This document shows, in pieces, positions 34,781 through 46,837 of a DNA stretch of 64,000 nt. The stretch is from positions 930,001 to 994,000 of the forward strand of contig JAINUG010000023.1 of assembly GCA_029706075.1 (NCBI GenBank), in the 5' to 3' direction. The stretch is from Aldrovandia affinis (lineage: Eukaryota > Chordata > Actinopteri > Notacanthiformes > Halosauridae). The notes under the pieces are model-generated. The model was given only the letters and a program-made list of their open reading frames with translations, had not been told where the DNA came from and did no database searches. Every line of letters starts with the position of its first letter. The stretch's first letter is position 1. The translations under genes and the position numbers were made by a program.

Positions 34781-37700
34781 AAAAATACAATTCTTAATAA
34801 TGCCATAATTCAGTAAAGTTGTTAAATATGCAGCTGTATAGAATCACACTTCTCTTTAAATGTAAAACCCCAACCATAACATTTTTGAAAAAACATTAAT
34901 TTTATATCCCACTTCATTGCATGTATTGCGTGTCATTTAACAGATTTTACAGTTTTATCCCACCATCTGATATGTGAACAATCTTGTTTTTTTCCGCCTC
35001 TTTTGTTTTTATAGCCCTGTAAAGATGGTTTCTTTACGGCGACTCAAAAGGACAGCTGCACGTGTGCTCTGAAACTGGATGTTTCCCCGGCTCCCTGCTA
35101 TAGGGGGGCGTAGTGCAGTCCGGCTGCCTGGATAGGTGGCCCTAGCACTGCCTGAGAGAGAGTGATGAAGGGTTCCATCTTGTGTTGAGTCTGCATCCTC
35201 ACAGTCAACACAGGGAACAAAGCCAGGCCTTCCACAGGGATTCTGGGTAGCTTGGCTGTCAGACAGATTGCCTGCTTACTTGCAGAGCAAGTCTGAGATG
35301 CTTAGTACCGTTGAAAATAAAGTATGTTGGTACCGAAAATAGTCTGAGTTGAAATTAGATATTTTCCAGAAAAAAACCAACATAGAAAAACAAAGCAGCC
35401 ATGGGTCCCGTAGTAATACGCCGAAAGAGCTCTTAAAGAGATATTACCAAATAATAATTCTAGTGACATTGAGTCACTTTGTCATGTTCATCGTTTGATT
35501 AAAACGATGTGTTTCTGTTCACTGTGTTTAGTGCGAAGTTCCCATGCACGAACATAACTGTGTAAGTGTTTGTTTTGTGCATTTTTGTGTTTACAGTAGT
35601 TTACAGTCTTATGTCATTTGAAGCAGATGCAGAGGCAGTCTCAAAGAATGCTGATACTGAGGGGAGGCAGCATAGAAACAAAAATCTATCTTCATAAGTC
35701 AGGTGGTAATGTGAACATTTTATTTGTACTTTTGGTTGTTTGTTTTGTGATCAGGTTCACTATTTTTTTTATTTTACAGCTTAATAATTTCATAGTAATC
35801 TAAATGTCAGTGCCCACAGATGATTAGAGGATTTGTCAATTGATTTCTTTGCCTTGCTGAAAGATATTGGACACGCCTTGGCCCAGGGTGTAAGTCCCAC
35901 CTGTAGCTTAGTGACAGAGTTATTTTTAAGGGGTGTGTGTTTTTAGTACAGCGCAGTCTTTGCTAATGGTTCCTTTTATTTTATTTGGAGTACAGCAACA
36001 AACACCATGATTCAAATCTAAAATCTGACTACGATCTGCCCATTCCCTCTTTTGAAGAAAATACATAAATTAATAATTAAAAATGAGGACAGATTCTTCT
36101 TTCAATGAGCACGAAAGGAGATCGAGTTTACCTGGGTGTGCTGCTCCACCTGAGACAGAAAAACAATATAGAAAGTATGATAAATGACATTCATGTGACG
36201 GGTGAATAAGAGAATGAATAGATGAATAAATGAGTATATGCGGCTGGATTGAAGGTCAGCAGTAGAGGAGTCTCTTGAGGAACCTCCTTTCAATGTTGCT
36301 GTTTTCCATGTGATGAAGATGTCAAATGTCAGTGAAGGCCTTTCTACAGTCCTTTTAAGTTTGAAATGAGTTTAGCCAGATATTTGTTTATACATCCATA
36401 GTACTGTTAAGAATAACATGTTAATCATGTCAGTGTTGTATTTAGCACCTAGCATTAGCTACGTATAAGGCTTAGGCAATGCTTGTATCTCATGGTTGTG
36501 TTTGTCAAAGGTTCTATTACCATAAAGAATATACTTATTTATTCATACTAAGTATAACGAAATCCAAGTACTAAACCAGACGTGTAACTAATAAAACTAT
36601 GCATATCTTTCAAATGAAGAATAACTTCAGGAGGGGTAATATCCACTATCTATTTGACCTGGAGCCAGGAAACAAAGTGCAGTAGAAATGGTCAGCAGGT
36701 CCAATCCAGGCCAGCCCAGACCAGCCCAGACCAGTCTAGTCCAGGCAGCTCTCGCACCACCAGCAGCTTTCAGGGAAGGGCCTGGGCTGGTACAGACACA
36801 GTTACAGAGACTGCACTTCTGCTGCTCACAGGTGCGTAGCGTGTCTCGTTTATGATAGGGGGTAGCTATAATTTTGGATTGACCAACTTTCAACACAGGA
36901 TGGCTTATTTATTGGTATCGGACAGCCAGAAGTGGTCAACAGCTGGATTGGAGCACTAGCTGTCTGAAGTCTCAGGTGTGCTTTCACATGCAGCTATATA
37001 CGATGCTCTTCACAACACGTTGCGAAACCCCTTCACCACGGCAAAACCAGGCTGCAGACCCAACCCCCAAACCCTCATACTGACACTATAAGATTACCTC
37101 TCCACACATTACAGAATGTTCACTGGGACTGGATCAATAGAGTTTAACTGTATCTGTACCAATTTGAATGGACCCTGAATATTCCTTTCTGGCCACGAAA
37201 TCATTATTATAAATTATACTGTGTACTTTTTGTCAAGTTAATTCAGAAATGTATTCTTTTCAATATAGTGATGACTGCCTCTTGTTTTTTGCAATGCTAT
37301 TTAATCTTATGGTTTAATATGCTTTTGTGCCATTTTTTTGTTTGTGCATGTGTACTAGTAAATAAGAATGGCACTTAAATGTTAAATTTAGCTATTATGA
37401 TATCATTCCACAATCTATAAACAAGAAAAATCACTAGGGACTATTTTTAGGCAGCCTAGATTATGCTTTGTGAATCAAGTGTCTTTCTCACAAATTGCAT
37501 CATTTGGTTAAGCGAATCTATGAAGAGATGCAAAAATGCATAGATAGCTGAATTTGTGTTCTATTTTACGAATTCTTGTTGAGTGTTGCAATATGTAATG
37601 TGCGTTTAGTTATCCTGGATGTATTAAGCCCTTTACATTATCATAACATCAATATTTCTTAGTCTTGCACAAGATGGAGAGTGGTCCATTACTTTCTATT

Positions 37701-38040
37701 CCTCACTGCCTCATTTTCCCAGACTGCAATGTGTTGTTTTTGCGTTGTTGTGGGCAAGAGAGAAAGAAATGCATTGTGGGAGATTATAGTTTCAGTAAGC
37801 TGAACAAGAAGTTGCGGAGAGAAATGTATTTGGTTTAGTTTGCTTTGAATAATTATATCTGCAAAGGATATGTTTGTATATGTTGTACTCATATTAAAAA
37901 TGGAATATGGCTAACATTCTCTTAAGCACCTTCAATGAAACTTAAGAATAAAAATATGCAAGCTACGTTTTGTGGAAAAAAGGCTTTGATCCTCCTTAAA
38001 AAGGTACCTTCTTTTTGAAGTCTATATAAGGTTTTAAAAA
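34781..38040. other. Non-coding stretch
   Basis: A tandem CCAGCCCAGACCAG phrase is repeated at about 36710-36745. No transposon ends, RNA genes or coding segments with recognisable similarity were found. Confidence 0.45.
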
Positions 38041-38410
38041 CTATTTTGGAGGGGCGTGAGATGGTAGCTCCCCTCTGCCGTCCGTGCGTGCAGAGAACTT
38101 GGGGGGCGAGGGAGAATGCTGCCCCAAGTCGACACGTTTAATTAAAGCCACAGACGAGAATAAATGACAGTGGATTGTGCCTCCGTGCCAGACTGGTAGG
38201 ACTAGGGCCCCGGCCCCTTGGTTGGCTCTCAGACATTGCGCCATTGAATCCCAGACTGTATATTCAGCGGGCTTCGGGCTGCAGCGCATTGTTGGCAGCG
38301 GCTCATTTGAATAGCCTTTAGTATTTTGTGTGAGCAAGTCAGCGCTATTTGCATTTGTTCCAGTCACAAAGGTTTACAGGTCAATTGAGGCGGGCTGGAA
38401 AAAATCTAAA
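38041..38410. promoter_or_regulatory. Possible conserved non-coding element
   Basis: Sharp change from AT-rich DNA to a balanced block with AGTCGACACGTTTAATTAAA, TTGCGCCATTGAATCCCAG, GGCTCATTTGAATAGCC and an octamer-like TATTTGCATTTG. It ends where a pyrimidine tract begins. The minus-strand 108-residue frame over it has no recognisable domain. An enhancer is the likeliest reading, but it is unverified. Confidence 0.3.
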
Positions 38411-38557
38411 ATGCCAAGAAACTTTTTTCTCTCTCTTTTCTTTTTTTCCCCCTCTTCTTCATCTTCTATGGTTGTCAGGCACCTCATTATGCATGACTCT
38501 TCTTTTCTCTTTTCCTCTCTCCATCTCTTTCACTCTCTCTCTCTCTCTCTCTCCCTC

Positions 38558-38605
<48 letters not shown>
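38411..38605. repeat. Pyrimidine tract with (TC)n microsatellite
   Basis: T- and C-rich sequence from 38420 becomes an almost pure TC dinucleotide run at 38529-38603. Long polypurine-polypyrimidine strands of this sort can form triplex (H-DNA). Confidence 0.93.
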
Positions 38606-38608
<3 letters not shown>

Positions 38609-41600
38609 CTCCCGGTACTGAATATATGGTGGTAAAGGGCTGGAATACCTTTGTTGGTATTCAGGCATGCCAGCTGGGGATAAGATGGTGGAGAGGGGTT
38701 CGTGCCAACCGTTCATTACAGCTGCACTCGGTCAAACTGCCAGGCAGTGTGTGGGGGGAAGCTGATGGTTGCGCCCGGCCCAGCGGCGAACCAGGGCAGC
38801 GTTCCGCACAAATGCTGATGACCATTTTAATTATCTCAACTCTCTGGACTTGAGCATGTGCGTGTGAGAGAGCGAGACAGAGAGCTGTGTAAGTACTGGG
38901 CAGTATGTGTATGAAGACGTTGTTTCAGGCGGTGTCAGCGCGCCTATGTATGTGAGCTCTAGACACAGTGCGGAGCTCAACCATGTACAGCCAACTGCAC
39001 AGAGATGCATGGGATCCTGGGAATTAATCCTTCTGTGAGTCTGTGTGGCAGTCCGGAGGAGTCTCACCATAATAACACATCTTCCAGAAAGGCCTTTTTC
39101 TTTTTCTTTTTCTTTTTTACATTTCCTCAATCTGGAATATGAATTATTTTAGTAACATTTTAGACGGCGGTGCATGATCTCGAAGCGACACGCGGAAGAA
39201 GCGATCGTTTTTGGTCTTTCACACCACAAAATGAAGTACGGTCATTTTTTATGATTGGGAAACTTCTGGCAAGCCTCATACAGAAGAATGATACCAAGTT
39301 GTAAAGTAACAAGCATTTATGCATACAATTTTTGCTTTGTTAAAACCTAACCAAATGTTTTGTGGACTTAACAAATTAATTGCATAGAATAATCTCCCAA
39401 ATAGCTTACAGCTTTCTGGTGAGATGGTAATTGAACCAAAATATTAAAATGTAATGCTGCTCCTTGCCTTTACTATAATAGGTATCTGCATTGAAAACAT
39501 TATTGATTTGTTTGAATAATTATAAATATATTTAAATCCTTCCACCACAGTTTCATAAAGAACCTCCTGCGATCTAACCCTCATAACATCCCCCAGAATG
39601 CACTGCATCACCTCTTCGTCTCTCTGGGTTGTAGCCCCACCCTTGAGGACATTTGGGGTGGGTTATAAGAGAGGTGGGTGTGGTTCTGTCACAGTATCAT
39701 TCCACATTAGCAAGTTTTCCTGTTGTTGCTCAAAACAAGCAGTGGGTTTCAATTAAAGATAACAAATATTAAAGCGATATGGAAGGAGCGCCTGCGATAC
39801 TTCATGGACAGGGGAACGGCTAGGGAGCGTTGTTAGGTATGATGAGAAGGGGACTGAGTGCCAGAGTGATATGACACAGGTTCGAGTTCCATATCACTTA
39901 AGGAATGTATCCATCACAGATACCCTTATACCCTTATAAAGTAAGACAAGACCATTTTAAATAGAAAACATTAACAGACCATAAGGTTTATGTTTATAGT
40001 TGAAGTTATTCGGTCACTAAGCAATGAGAGTTCCATTTCGGAACTTAGCTAGCCTTCACGTAGAATCTTAATTTCACCCTTCGTTGTTGTTTAGAAGTTT
40101 CTCCATGCACCAATATGTGAAACACTGAACAGTCCACTTAAATGATCTGGACAATGAGCTAAGGAGGCTGAATTAGTTGTGAAAAGGCTATTTGCAATTT
40201 ACTGTTTACAACGTTCCAATATCTAGGATAATTTTTTTAATTTCCACGAGGAGTATCTATACAAGCCAGTAATGTTGCAATGATAAAATATCCACTAAAG
40301 AAACATGAGCAGTATTGCACTTGATGGTAATTGATTTGATTTGGGGTGGGTGGGATTCTGGCAACCTTGACATTGTACCTTGACCTTATTGGTCAGGAGA
40401 TGCATTCTTCTGATTTCACACTTCAAACCTGGTCATTTTCTTGTGAAAGATTGAAAGATTCAGTCTTTAAACCGCCGAAGCCTCAGAAATCAAATATGCA
40501 ACAGATTTGAGGCCCACCCTTGTTTACAATGCTCTTGGGTGGGGTAACCAGCTCCACAGTGCGTTCTGGGGATTGGACACAGAACAAAGTGAGATGATTT
40601 GCATTGGTTTCAACAAAAATTCCAAGTATCAGCATTTCAATATGAAGTAAATGTCTAAAGTTGTTCAGGGGCGTACTTGCCTTGATGCTCATTTGGAGAT
40701 TTGGGAAACACTGCTTTTGTGGTTCATTACTTTTCAATATGAATGTCTATACTAAACTGTACAGTAAGGAACAACATACCAATTAGAGGTTTTTGGAATT
40801 CCCCTTGTCAGTATTGAGTCTGAAGTAGAGTAAGTGGACACAGGGTGTGTAAGTGGACACAGGGTGGGTCTGGTGAGGACCCACTCATCAAAAGAGACAA
40901 GGGTCTCAGTAGAGGCACACATTCAATATAAAGTGTAACTTTTGGTAACCTCTTTAGGTAAGGGTTGTTTTTAAAAATAAAAAAATGATGGCTCTTACAT
41001 TTTTTTGTCTATTTCAGCAAAGTCCTGCCAAACATGATGTTGTGCAAGCAAGCACTGAAAAAAGTAACACATTCATTGTGTGTTTAAAAAAAGAAAAGAA
41101 AAAAAAAGTACAAAATTTCCATGTTTTTTCCATGACACGATGATGACGTGCGTTATTCAAACTGAAGGACAAAGCAGATTGCACTTAGATTTGAACCTGT
41201 GCTCAAATCTGGCTGCACGGCTCTTTTCAGTGACAGTGACCGTTACCATTTATATTGTTTTCAGTACCTTACATATCCAGCCTTACTGTATGCATGCGCT
41301 CCATATTCTGATCTGCTAGAGATACTGCACTAAAAGCAGTAGATTTACATTTTAGTTTTAAATGAAGATAATCTCTCAAATAATGAGATTGTCCATCCCT
41401 CTCAGTGGCATAGATTGGATGAACAGACTCATTTAGAGATCACAAATACTGATAGTTATTATTTTTGACGATTACTGATAGCTATTATTGTACATGCCTG
41501 TCTAATGTGTTTTATCAGTGGTAATCTCAAGGAAGTTAAATGGCAGAAAAACCTGCTGTTTACAATAAAACAGTGCAGAACTTACATCTGTTCTGTGTGA

Positions 41601-41900
41601 ATGTGCAAGTATGCGTTTGGTTTCGGGAGGTCCTTGTTAATTGCGCGTTACATTTGATCGTGTGTCAGCGCAGGAGCTGTGCGTGCGGCTCCGCGGGGGT
41701 GTTTGGGGCTGCCTCACTGGGATTCGCTCGATCACCACATTGACCACCTTCAACCCTGTAAACCCGAGACGACAGAGCGCACCGGGGACGGTCCTTCACA
41801 TCGTAGGAACGAGCACATTTTATTCCCTCCTTTCATTTCACGGGAAACAAGTAAGCTGAATAAATACAGTACATTAGGTGTCGGCTGTGATACTTCTTCT
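38606..41900. other. Non-coding stretch with a small hairpin
   Basis: No genes recognised. At 39865-39898 AGTGATATG and CATATCACT form a 9-bp stem around a loop containing GGTTCGAGTTCC, which looks like a tRNA T-arm or Pol III B box. No A box is visible upstream, so a SINE relic is only a possibility. Another balanced, possibly constrained block lies at 40440-40745. Confidence 0.35.
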
Positions 41901-41904
41901 TTAA

Positions 41905-42429
41905 CCCTTAGAGGTCTTGGGCTATTTTGTCTTGTTGTCGAGGACAAAAGACGGGTCGTCAATTTCGTCGTCAGCATCGCTCTCGATGTCAGACTCCTTA
42001 ACAATAATTTCTTCCAAGTTTGTCATCCTCGACGTACAAAAGCAAGGTTTCTGGTACATTTAGCATTCGCCTCACACGAGGCTCAACTCGCCTCATTTCT
42101 CCTCCACAAAAACTCCAACTCCAAAAACTAGCTAGGCATTTTTTTTCGTTTCATAATATGACAAGAAACGCAGAAGATATTCAAACTGCCTCACATACTG
42201 TATGCGCTTTTACGCAAGTGTAAATATAATTTTTATATCAAATTAAAATGATAATATCTCCGTTTTTACTTGGTCTTTCAACGTCATTCAAAAAACTAGC
42301 ATGGGGTTTCAAGCCAGCACTTTCGAGTGAAGTTGACGGCAATGCTCAAAGTGACTTCGTTTTAAAGCTACGGCGTCTTGAACCAGTTACTGATTTGATC
42401 ACGCCGGCGTGATCGGCGACTCCTAAGGG
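41905..42429. mobile_element. Short non-autonomous piggyBac-like element (525 bp)
   Basis: TTAA (41901-41904) is followed by CCCTTAGAGG; at the right GACTCCTAAGGG is followed by TTAA (42430-42433). The termini are inverted (CCCTTAG on both) and the target duplication is TTAA, as piggyBac elements require. Beside the left end, on the minus strand, is a short acidic reading frame that fits the start of a piggyBac transposase. This suggests a deletion derivative of a full element. Confidence 0.82.
41922..42026 (-). pseudogene. Acidic N-terminal remnant of a piggyBac-type transposase
   Basis: The frame runs from ATG to TAG, 34 residues. Its core, IVKESDIESDADDEIDDPSF, is a serine/aspartate/glutamate-rich stretch like the one that opens many piggyBac (PGBD) transposases. 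The catalytic DDD domain is absent, and the frame ends some 17 bases from the element terminus. Its location within a TTAA-flanked element supports the call. It is too short to be certain. Confidence 0.5.
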
Positions 42430-42433
42430 TTAA

Positions 42434-42802
42434 AAGGTCCCCCCCACGAATCTTCTCCCTCCTCTTAATTCCCTCCAGGATCCCTCCTTGCGTAAGGGTG
42501 GCCACAGGAAGGCGGTCTGCGTTCTCTTTAATAAGCCTGTAGGCAGAGAGATGGCACTGTGTGCCCGTCCCTCCTCTCTGAGCCGCCAGACTCAGCCATG
42601 GGATCCCCTTCTGTGATGTGTGAAATCCTGTGCACAAAGGAGCCTCCTTATCTGCATACGCACCAAATAAAGGGCCCTTTTGTTGCAGGCAGTGCGCACA
42701 TGACCGTTCGCTCTGCGCTCCCCTGAACTGGCCCGCCACACAGCCCACCGCCTCCCCGGTTTCATCTGTGGAGGAAACCATTCAAAGCGAAACATATTTA
42801 TT
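42434..42802. other. Balanced non-coding block between two transposons
   Basis: Complex sequence, for example CTCTTTAATAAGCCTGTAGG and CTCCTTATCTGCATACGCAC, sandwiched between mobile elements. The frame of 137 residues on the minus strand has no domain. It could be constrained regulatory DNA; there is no further evidence. Confidence 0.3.
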
Positions 42803-44040
42803 TACATATGTGCTATATCAATTATTCACACCCTTGATGAAGATGAGCAAAGGCAGCTGTATACATTGAATAATACCGGTAATTGTGTGTATTGTACGCT
42901 GAAAAAATGTGTATTCTTTTATACTAATACTATTGCTCGGCGATGAGGAAAAGTAGTATTTTTTTCCCCCAAAAGATGTCACAATTATTTACACCCCTAA
43001 TCATTTTAAATAAAATCAAACAAAAATGTCATCTCAATCTTGGGGAGCTGTATTGTATTCCCCCCTGGTATCCTGTTTTACTGGCGTATAAAGATGAGGT
43101 AACACACATGTAAAATCCATTTGCTATCCATCATCATGGAGAAAGGACTGTTGGAAGAAACAAGACAAGGAATTGTTGACCTTCGCAAGTCAGAAGAGGG
43201 TTACAAAAAAACTAAACAAAACTAAAGATACCACTTTCCACTTGGGTTAATACTTATGAAGAAAACCACTGTTTAAAACCACTGTGACAGGGGTAAACCC
43301 ACACACTGAGGCAGATGGTTTGGGAAAGAAAAATCCAAGGCCCACAGTTGAACTACAAAACTTGGTTGCATCTCGGGGACGCAAAGTCTGCATATCTACT
43401 ATCAGACCATCAGATCTCCATACCAATAGACTTTTTGGAAGGGTTGCTTGAAAAATGGCTCTTGAGGGCAATCAACAAAAATAAGCATCTGGAGTTTGCT
43501 AAACGGCATTAGAACTCTGGTTGGAGGTGTTGATGGTTAAATGAGACTTAAATTGAGCTTTTTGGCCTTGCACATCCGCAGTGGGTTTTGTGTTGAAAAA
43601 AATACTCTTATATTGAAAAGAATGTATACCTGTGGTGAATATGGTGGTGGATCTTTGATATTTTGACGTTGTTTTGCATCTACTGGTCCTGAGGCATTTG
43701 TTAAGGTTAATGAAATCATGAACTCCAGCAAGTACCAATACACTTTGACCAACCTGGTTCCCACTGCCAGGAAGCTCACACTTGCCTGCAAATGGACCTT
43801 TCAGCAAGACAATGATCCCAAGCATACATCGATATCAACCAAGAAATGGTTAACTGACCACAAAATTGCTGTTTTGCGATGGCCATCTCAGGCTCCAGAC
43901 ATGAACAATTCTATTAGTATAAAATAATATAATTGTACCTTTTCTGAGCATACAATATAGCTCATTGCCTGTATGTATTATATACCGCCTTCTTTGCTCA
44001 TCTTTAGCAAGGGTGTCAATAATTTTGGTTGCTGTATATT
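42803..44040 (+). mobile_element. Tc1-like transposon, internally deleted
   Basis: Inverted ends: left TTATTCACACCCTTGATGAA then GATGAGCAAAGG; right CTTTGCTCATCTTTAGCAAG then GGTGTCAATAATTTTGG. The reverse complement of the right end matches the left with scattered changes. Inside the right end, ATTCTATTAGTATAAAA mirrors TTTTATACTAATACTATT near 42916. At about 1.24 kb it is shorter than an intact relative, and the exact outermost bases are uncertain by a few positions. Confidence 0.87.
43136..43927 (+). pseudogene. Tc1-like transposase remnant lacking the C terminus
   Basis: Starts MEKGLLEETRQGIVDLRKSE, the helix-turn-helix region, then decays through several frame changes. Later pieces include HLEFAKRH at about 43490, and the catalytic segment LACKWTFQQDNDPKHTS followed by WPSQAPDMN. 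The reading then runs straight into the 3' inverted repeat, so the stretch that normally carries the third acidic residue and the final 60 or so codons is gone. The element cannot supply its own transposase. Confidence 0.85.
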
Positions 44041-44149
44041 CTTTCAAAGAATATCATTTGCATTAAAATAAATCTTTATTTTATCTCCCCAATTGTGTTA
44101 TCTGTCTCCATTTCTCCTGCGTCCCTCCACGTTCCCGCTCTCCCCTCTA

Positions 44150-44650
44150 CGTTTGTCCTTGATAGATATGTGACTTGCGACGGGGCAGAGCTTGGCGCTG
44201 TGCCAGTTTCACACCCGATAGGGGAGGGGGCCGAGGGCATGCAGGCGAGTCGCTGACGGAGCAGACGGTGTTCCCGGAGCTCGTGCTGCGAGAGACCCCC
44301 TCGTCGCGCCTCCGCGCCGCCCTTCGGCCGCTCGCTCGCAGAGTCAGGTGAAGAGTTAACGCTCACGCCGAGAGAGAGAAAAAAATAAAAATAAAAAGTG
44401 CCCCTCCCGCCCGCACTGTTCCCTGCCCAAATCCGTCTCCTCTCCCCGACGATCGAAGCGCAGACCTGGACGGAGAAGAGATCTCTCCCAAGTGATGAAC
44501 GAGGGGAGACTGGAATTCTCCTGTTTATTTTTAAATCCGTGGCTGGGTGCCAGGTTGGCACTGTGTCTTGACAGATATTTTGTGGGGGGCGCTGGGGACT
44601 GGGAGGGGGAGAGAGAGGCGTGGTAACACTCTTGTCAGACATTAGGGCCG
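44150..44650. promoter_or_regulatory. CpG island, possible promoter
   Basis: 44180-44470 is dense in CpG (GACTTGCGACGGGG, GAGTCGCTGACGG, CCTCGTCGCGCCTCCGCG, CGGCCGCTCGCTCGC) and immediately follows the dead Tc1. Such islands usually mark a promoter or 5' exon. A 188-residue minus-strand frame covers it, but its proline, serine and arginine-rich content is what a CpG island gives by chance. No transcription direction is evident. Confidence 0.45.
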
Positions 44651-45549
44651 TATACTGCTGTCCTCAGCCTTTCCTGTAAAAGGCAGAGGCACCCCGAGGG
44701 AGCAGACATAAAGCCAATTAAAGAAAAATAATAAGCACTTTAACTGCGCAGCGAATGAAACATCAGCAGACGTGACCTGCCTGCTCTGCCTCCACAACGT
44801 AGATAAGAGCCTGCTTGTTTGCGTCCGCCTCAATGCAGTTTGCGCAGCAACTCAATGCAGTCGGTCGCAAAAAGGTCCGCTGTCATCCAGGCAGTTCTGA
44901 ATTCAGCCAATGACGGGCACTGTACACATTTGTACTGCGCAGTACGTGCGTGGGACGGTGGAGAATGGCGCCGCGGGCTTTCCTGTAGACACAGGAAGTG
45001 AGGCGAGGCAGCAGTGTCCTCTCTTTGCCCCCGAGCTCTGTGTGAAGGGTTAACAGATGACATCTAAAAGGAAGGCTCTGCCACCTTCTACGCGGATGTC
45101 TGTGCCGTGATTGAGAGCTTGCCTTTGATGGTCACTGATGGGCTCTGGTTGCACACTCAGCCAGGCCTTTATGATTCGCGGCATGTTTTGTCGGTTTCAT
45201 TGAGTCGTTATAAATCTTGAGAAGTTTGGGTTTGTTTGAAGTTTACATTGGACCCACTCGACTCACAATGAGTTTTGAATGTGATAATTTGCTGACTAAA
45301 TGAAACATTTGTCTTGGCACTGCTGTGTCTGTGCATGTTGTTATTTTGTACAGATTGTCTCGCTGGCAGTTAAGTCTTGCAATGTTGTCAGGAGTAATAG
45401 TGTGGTTTTACAGATGTGACCAAAGAAACAATATAGAAGTCAACTTAAAAATGTTCTAAATAAGGACATTTTATTAAGTACAGAAACTTTAAAAAGTACA
45501 TGTCCCTCATCCCTCATCTTTTGAACTTTTAAAAAAATCCTCCCTTTTA
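44651..45549. other. Non-coding stretch
   Basis: Moderately CpG-bearing until about 45060 (for example TTTGCGCAGCAACTC and GGCGCCGCGGGC), then AT-rich. No coding or RNA feature recognised. Confidence 0.4.
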
Positions 45550-45965
45550 ACATTTTTTTCTCCCAGTTTAGAATGGCCAATCATATTTTTAGGTCCATTG
45601 TTGCAACATTTCTTTTCAGTTTGGGGGAAAGGAGACCAGTATGTGCCTCCCCCAAATGCTGAGCTGTGCCGTAATTGGCTGAGCTGGCTGAGCTGTGCCG
45701 TAATTGGCTGAGCTGTGCCCTAATTGTGCCAGAGTACTGCACTTCTTACGCAGCTGGTGTTTGGTGGCTGCCAGCACTGAGAGAACAGAGGAATCGCTGG
45801 TGAGCAGTGAGGCAGGGAGTGCCGACCGAACCCCTCCCTCCCTGAGTGACGCTATGACCAATTATGTGCCTCCCTGCGGGGCTTCCGGCCACAATTGGCA
45901 CCGGCACCGTCGGTTTGATTTGACACTGTGCTGAGAATGACTACTTTAGGCGGATGTGCCACCCA
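45550..45965 (-). mobile_element. SINE-like sequence, minus strand, diverged
   Basis: Read on the minus strand, it ends GATTGGCCATTCTAAACTGG then GAGAAAAAAATG, much like the GCTACCAAATTGGGAGAAAA end of the SINE at 9860-10234. Its body also shares a CAGGGAGGGAGGGG-like segment. No A or B box was found, so the head is missing or decayed. Inside, the phrase GAGCTGTGCC(G/C)TAATTG is repeated three times at 45660-45727. Confidence 0.5.
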
Positions 45966-46837
45966 TCGCAGCCCTGACGAGGCACGTTATTTGGCCTCCC
46001 CCACAGACACTTTGCTACAACAGGCTGAAACATCCTGAATAAAATCCATTCACTCTGATTAGTTGCAAAAGGCAGTTTTATTTAGAAGCTACATTTGTAC
46101 GCAGTGGGATATCCGCAGAAAATCTGTCAGTGCCCTTCCTAGAACAGTGTAATAAGCACTGGATATTTAAGACAAACAATTGGATCCCTGTAGCTCCCAC
46201 CTTTTCATTGTGGAACCGGGGCTAGGATACAGAAGTCTGGCTTGCAGGCAGGAGCCAAAGCTGACTGACCTGGTAGAGCATGATTGCTTTTCCATTGCCT
46301 TGCCCCCAAACAGACCTGGAAGACATCATGACGTGACGACATCCCGCATGCTGTGCGCTATCCTAGGCCGGTTTAATCTTACTACTTCTGGTGATCACCG
46401 GTGATGAAATGTGATTTTTTTCTCTTTATTTCCTCAGTTTTTGTGTCCTCACTGATGCTATGCAGTTTGCTTACTCCACCCATGGCTTTCTCAAGTAAGT
46501 AGGCAACCATTTGTTAGGCTGGAAGGCTGAGCTTACACAGTTGGCAGAACAAAAGTCTCTAATTGGGATTATGAAAATTAGCACCCTAGGAGTACATTTA
46601 TTTTTGACACAAATCTGGGACATATCTGTTCTTGAACAGGCTCTTTTTAAAGTACACATAAGAAACAGGCTACAGAAATATGGCAAAAAAACAAACAAGC
46701 TGAGAAGGTATGGCTTTGCTCATAAACCGAATATCTCCTTCAATCTGACCATAAATCAAAGGTCAGTATCTGTCATTATACAAGTTGCACTGATAATGTA
46801 TTGATCAGTTAATATGGAAATGATAGATACTTGAATA
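45966..46837. other. Non-coding stretch
   Basis: A GACGTGACGACATCCC patch lies near 46331. The 97-residue frame at 46511-46804 has no recognisable domain, although it borders a transposase fragment. No feature supported. Confidence 0.4.

Noticed and set aside
44076-44642. Minus-strand 188-codon frame
   Set aside because: It lies over a CpG island where stops are rare, has no recognisable domain, and starts and ends without splice or promoter support.
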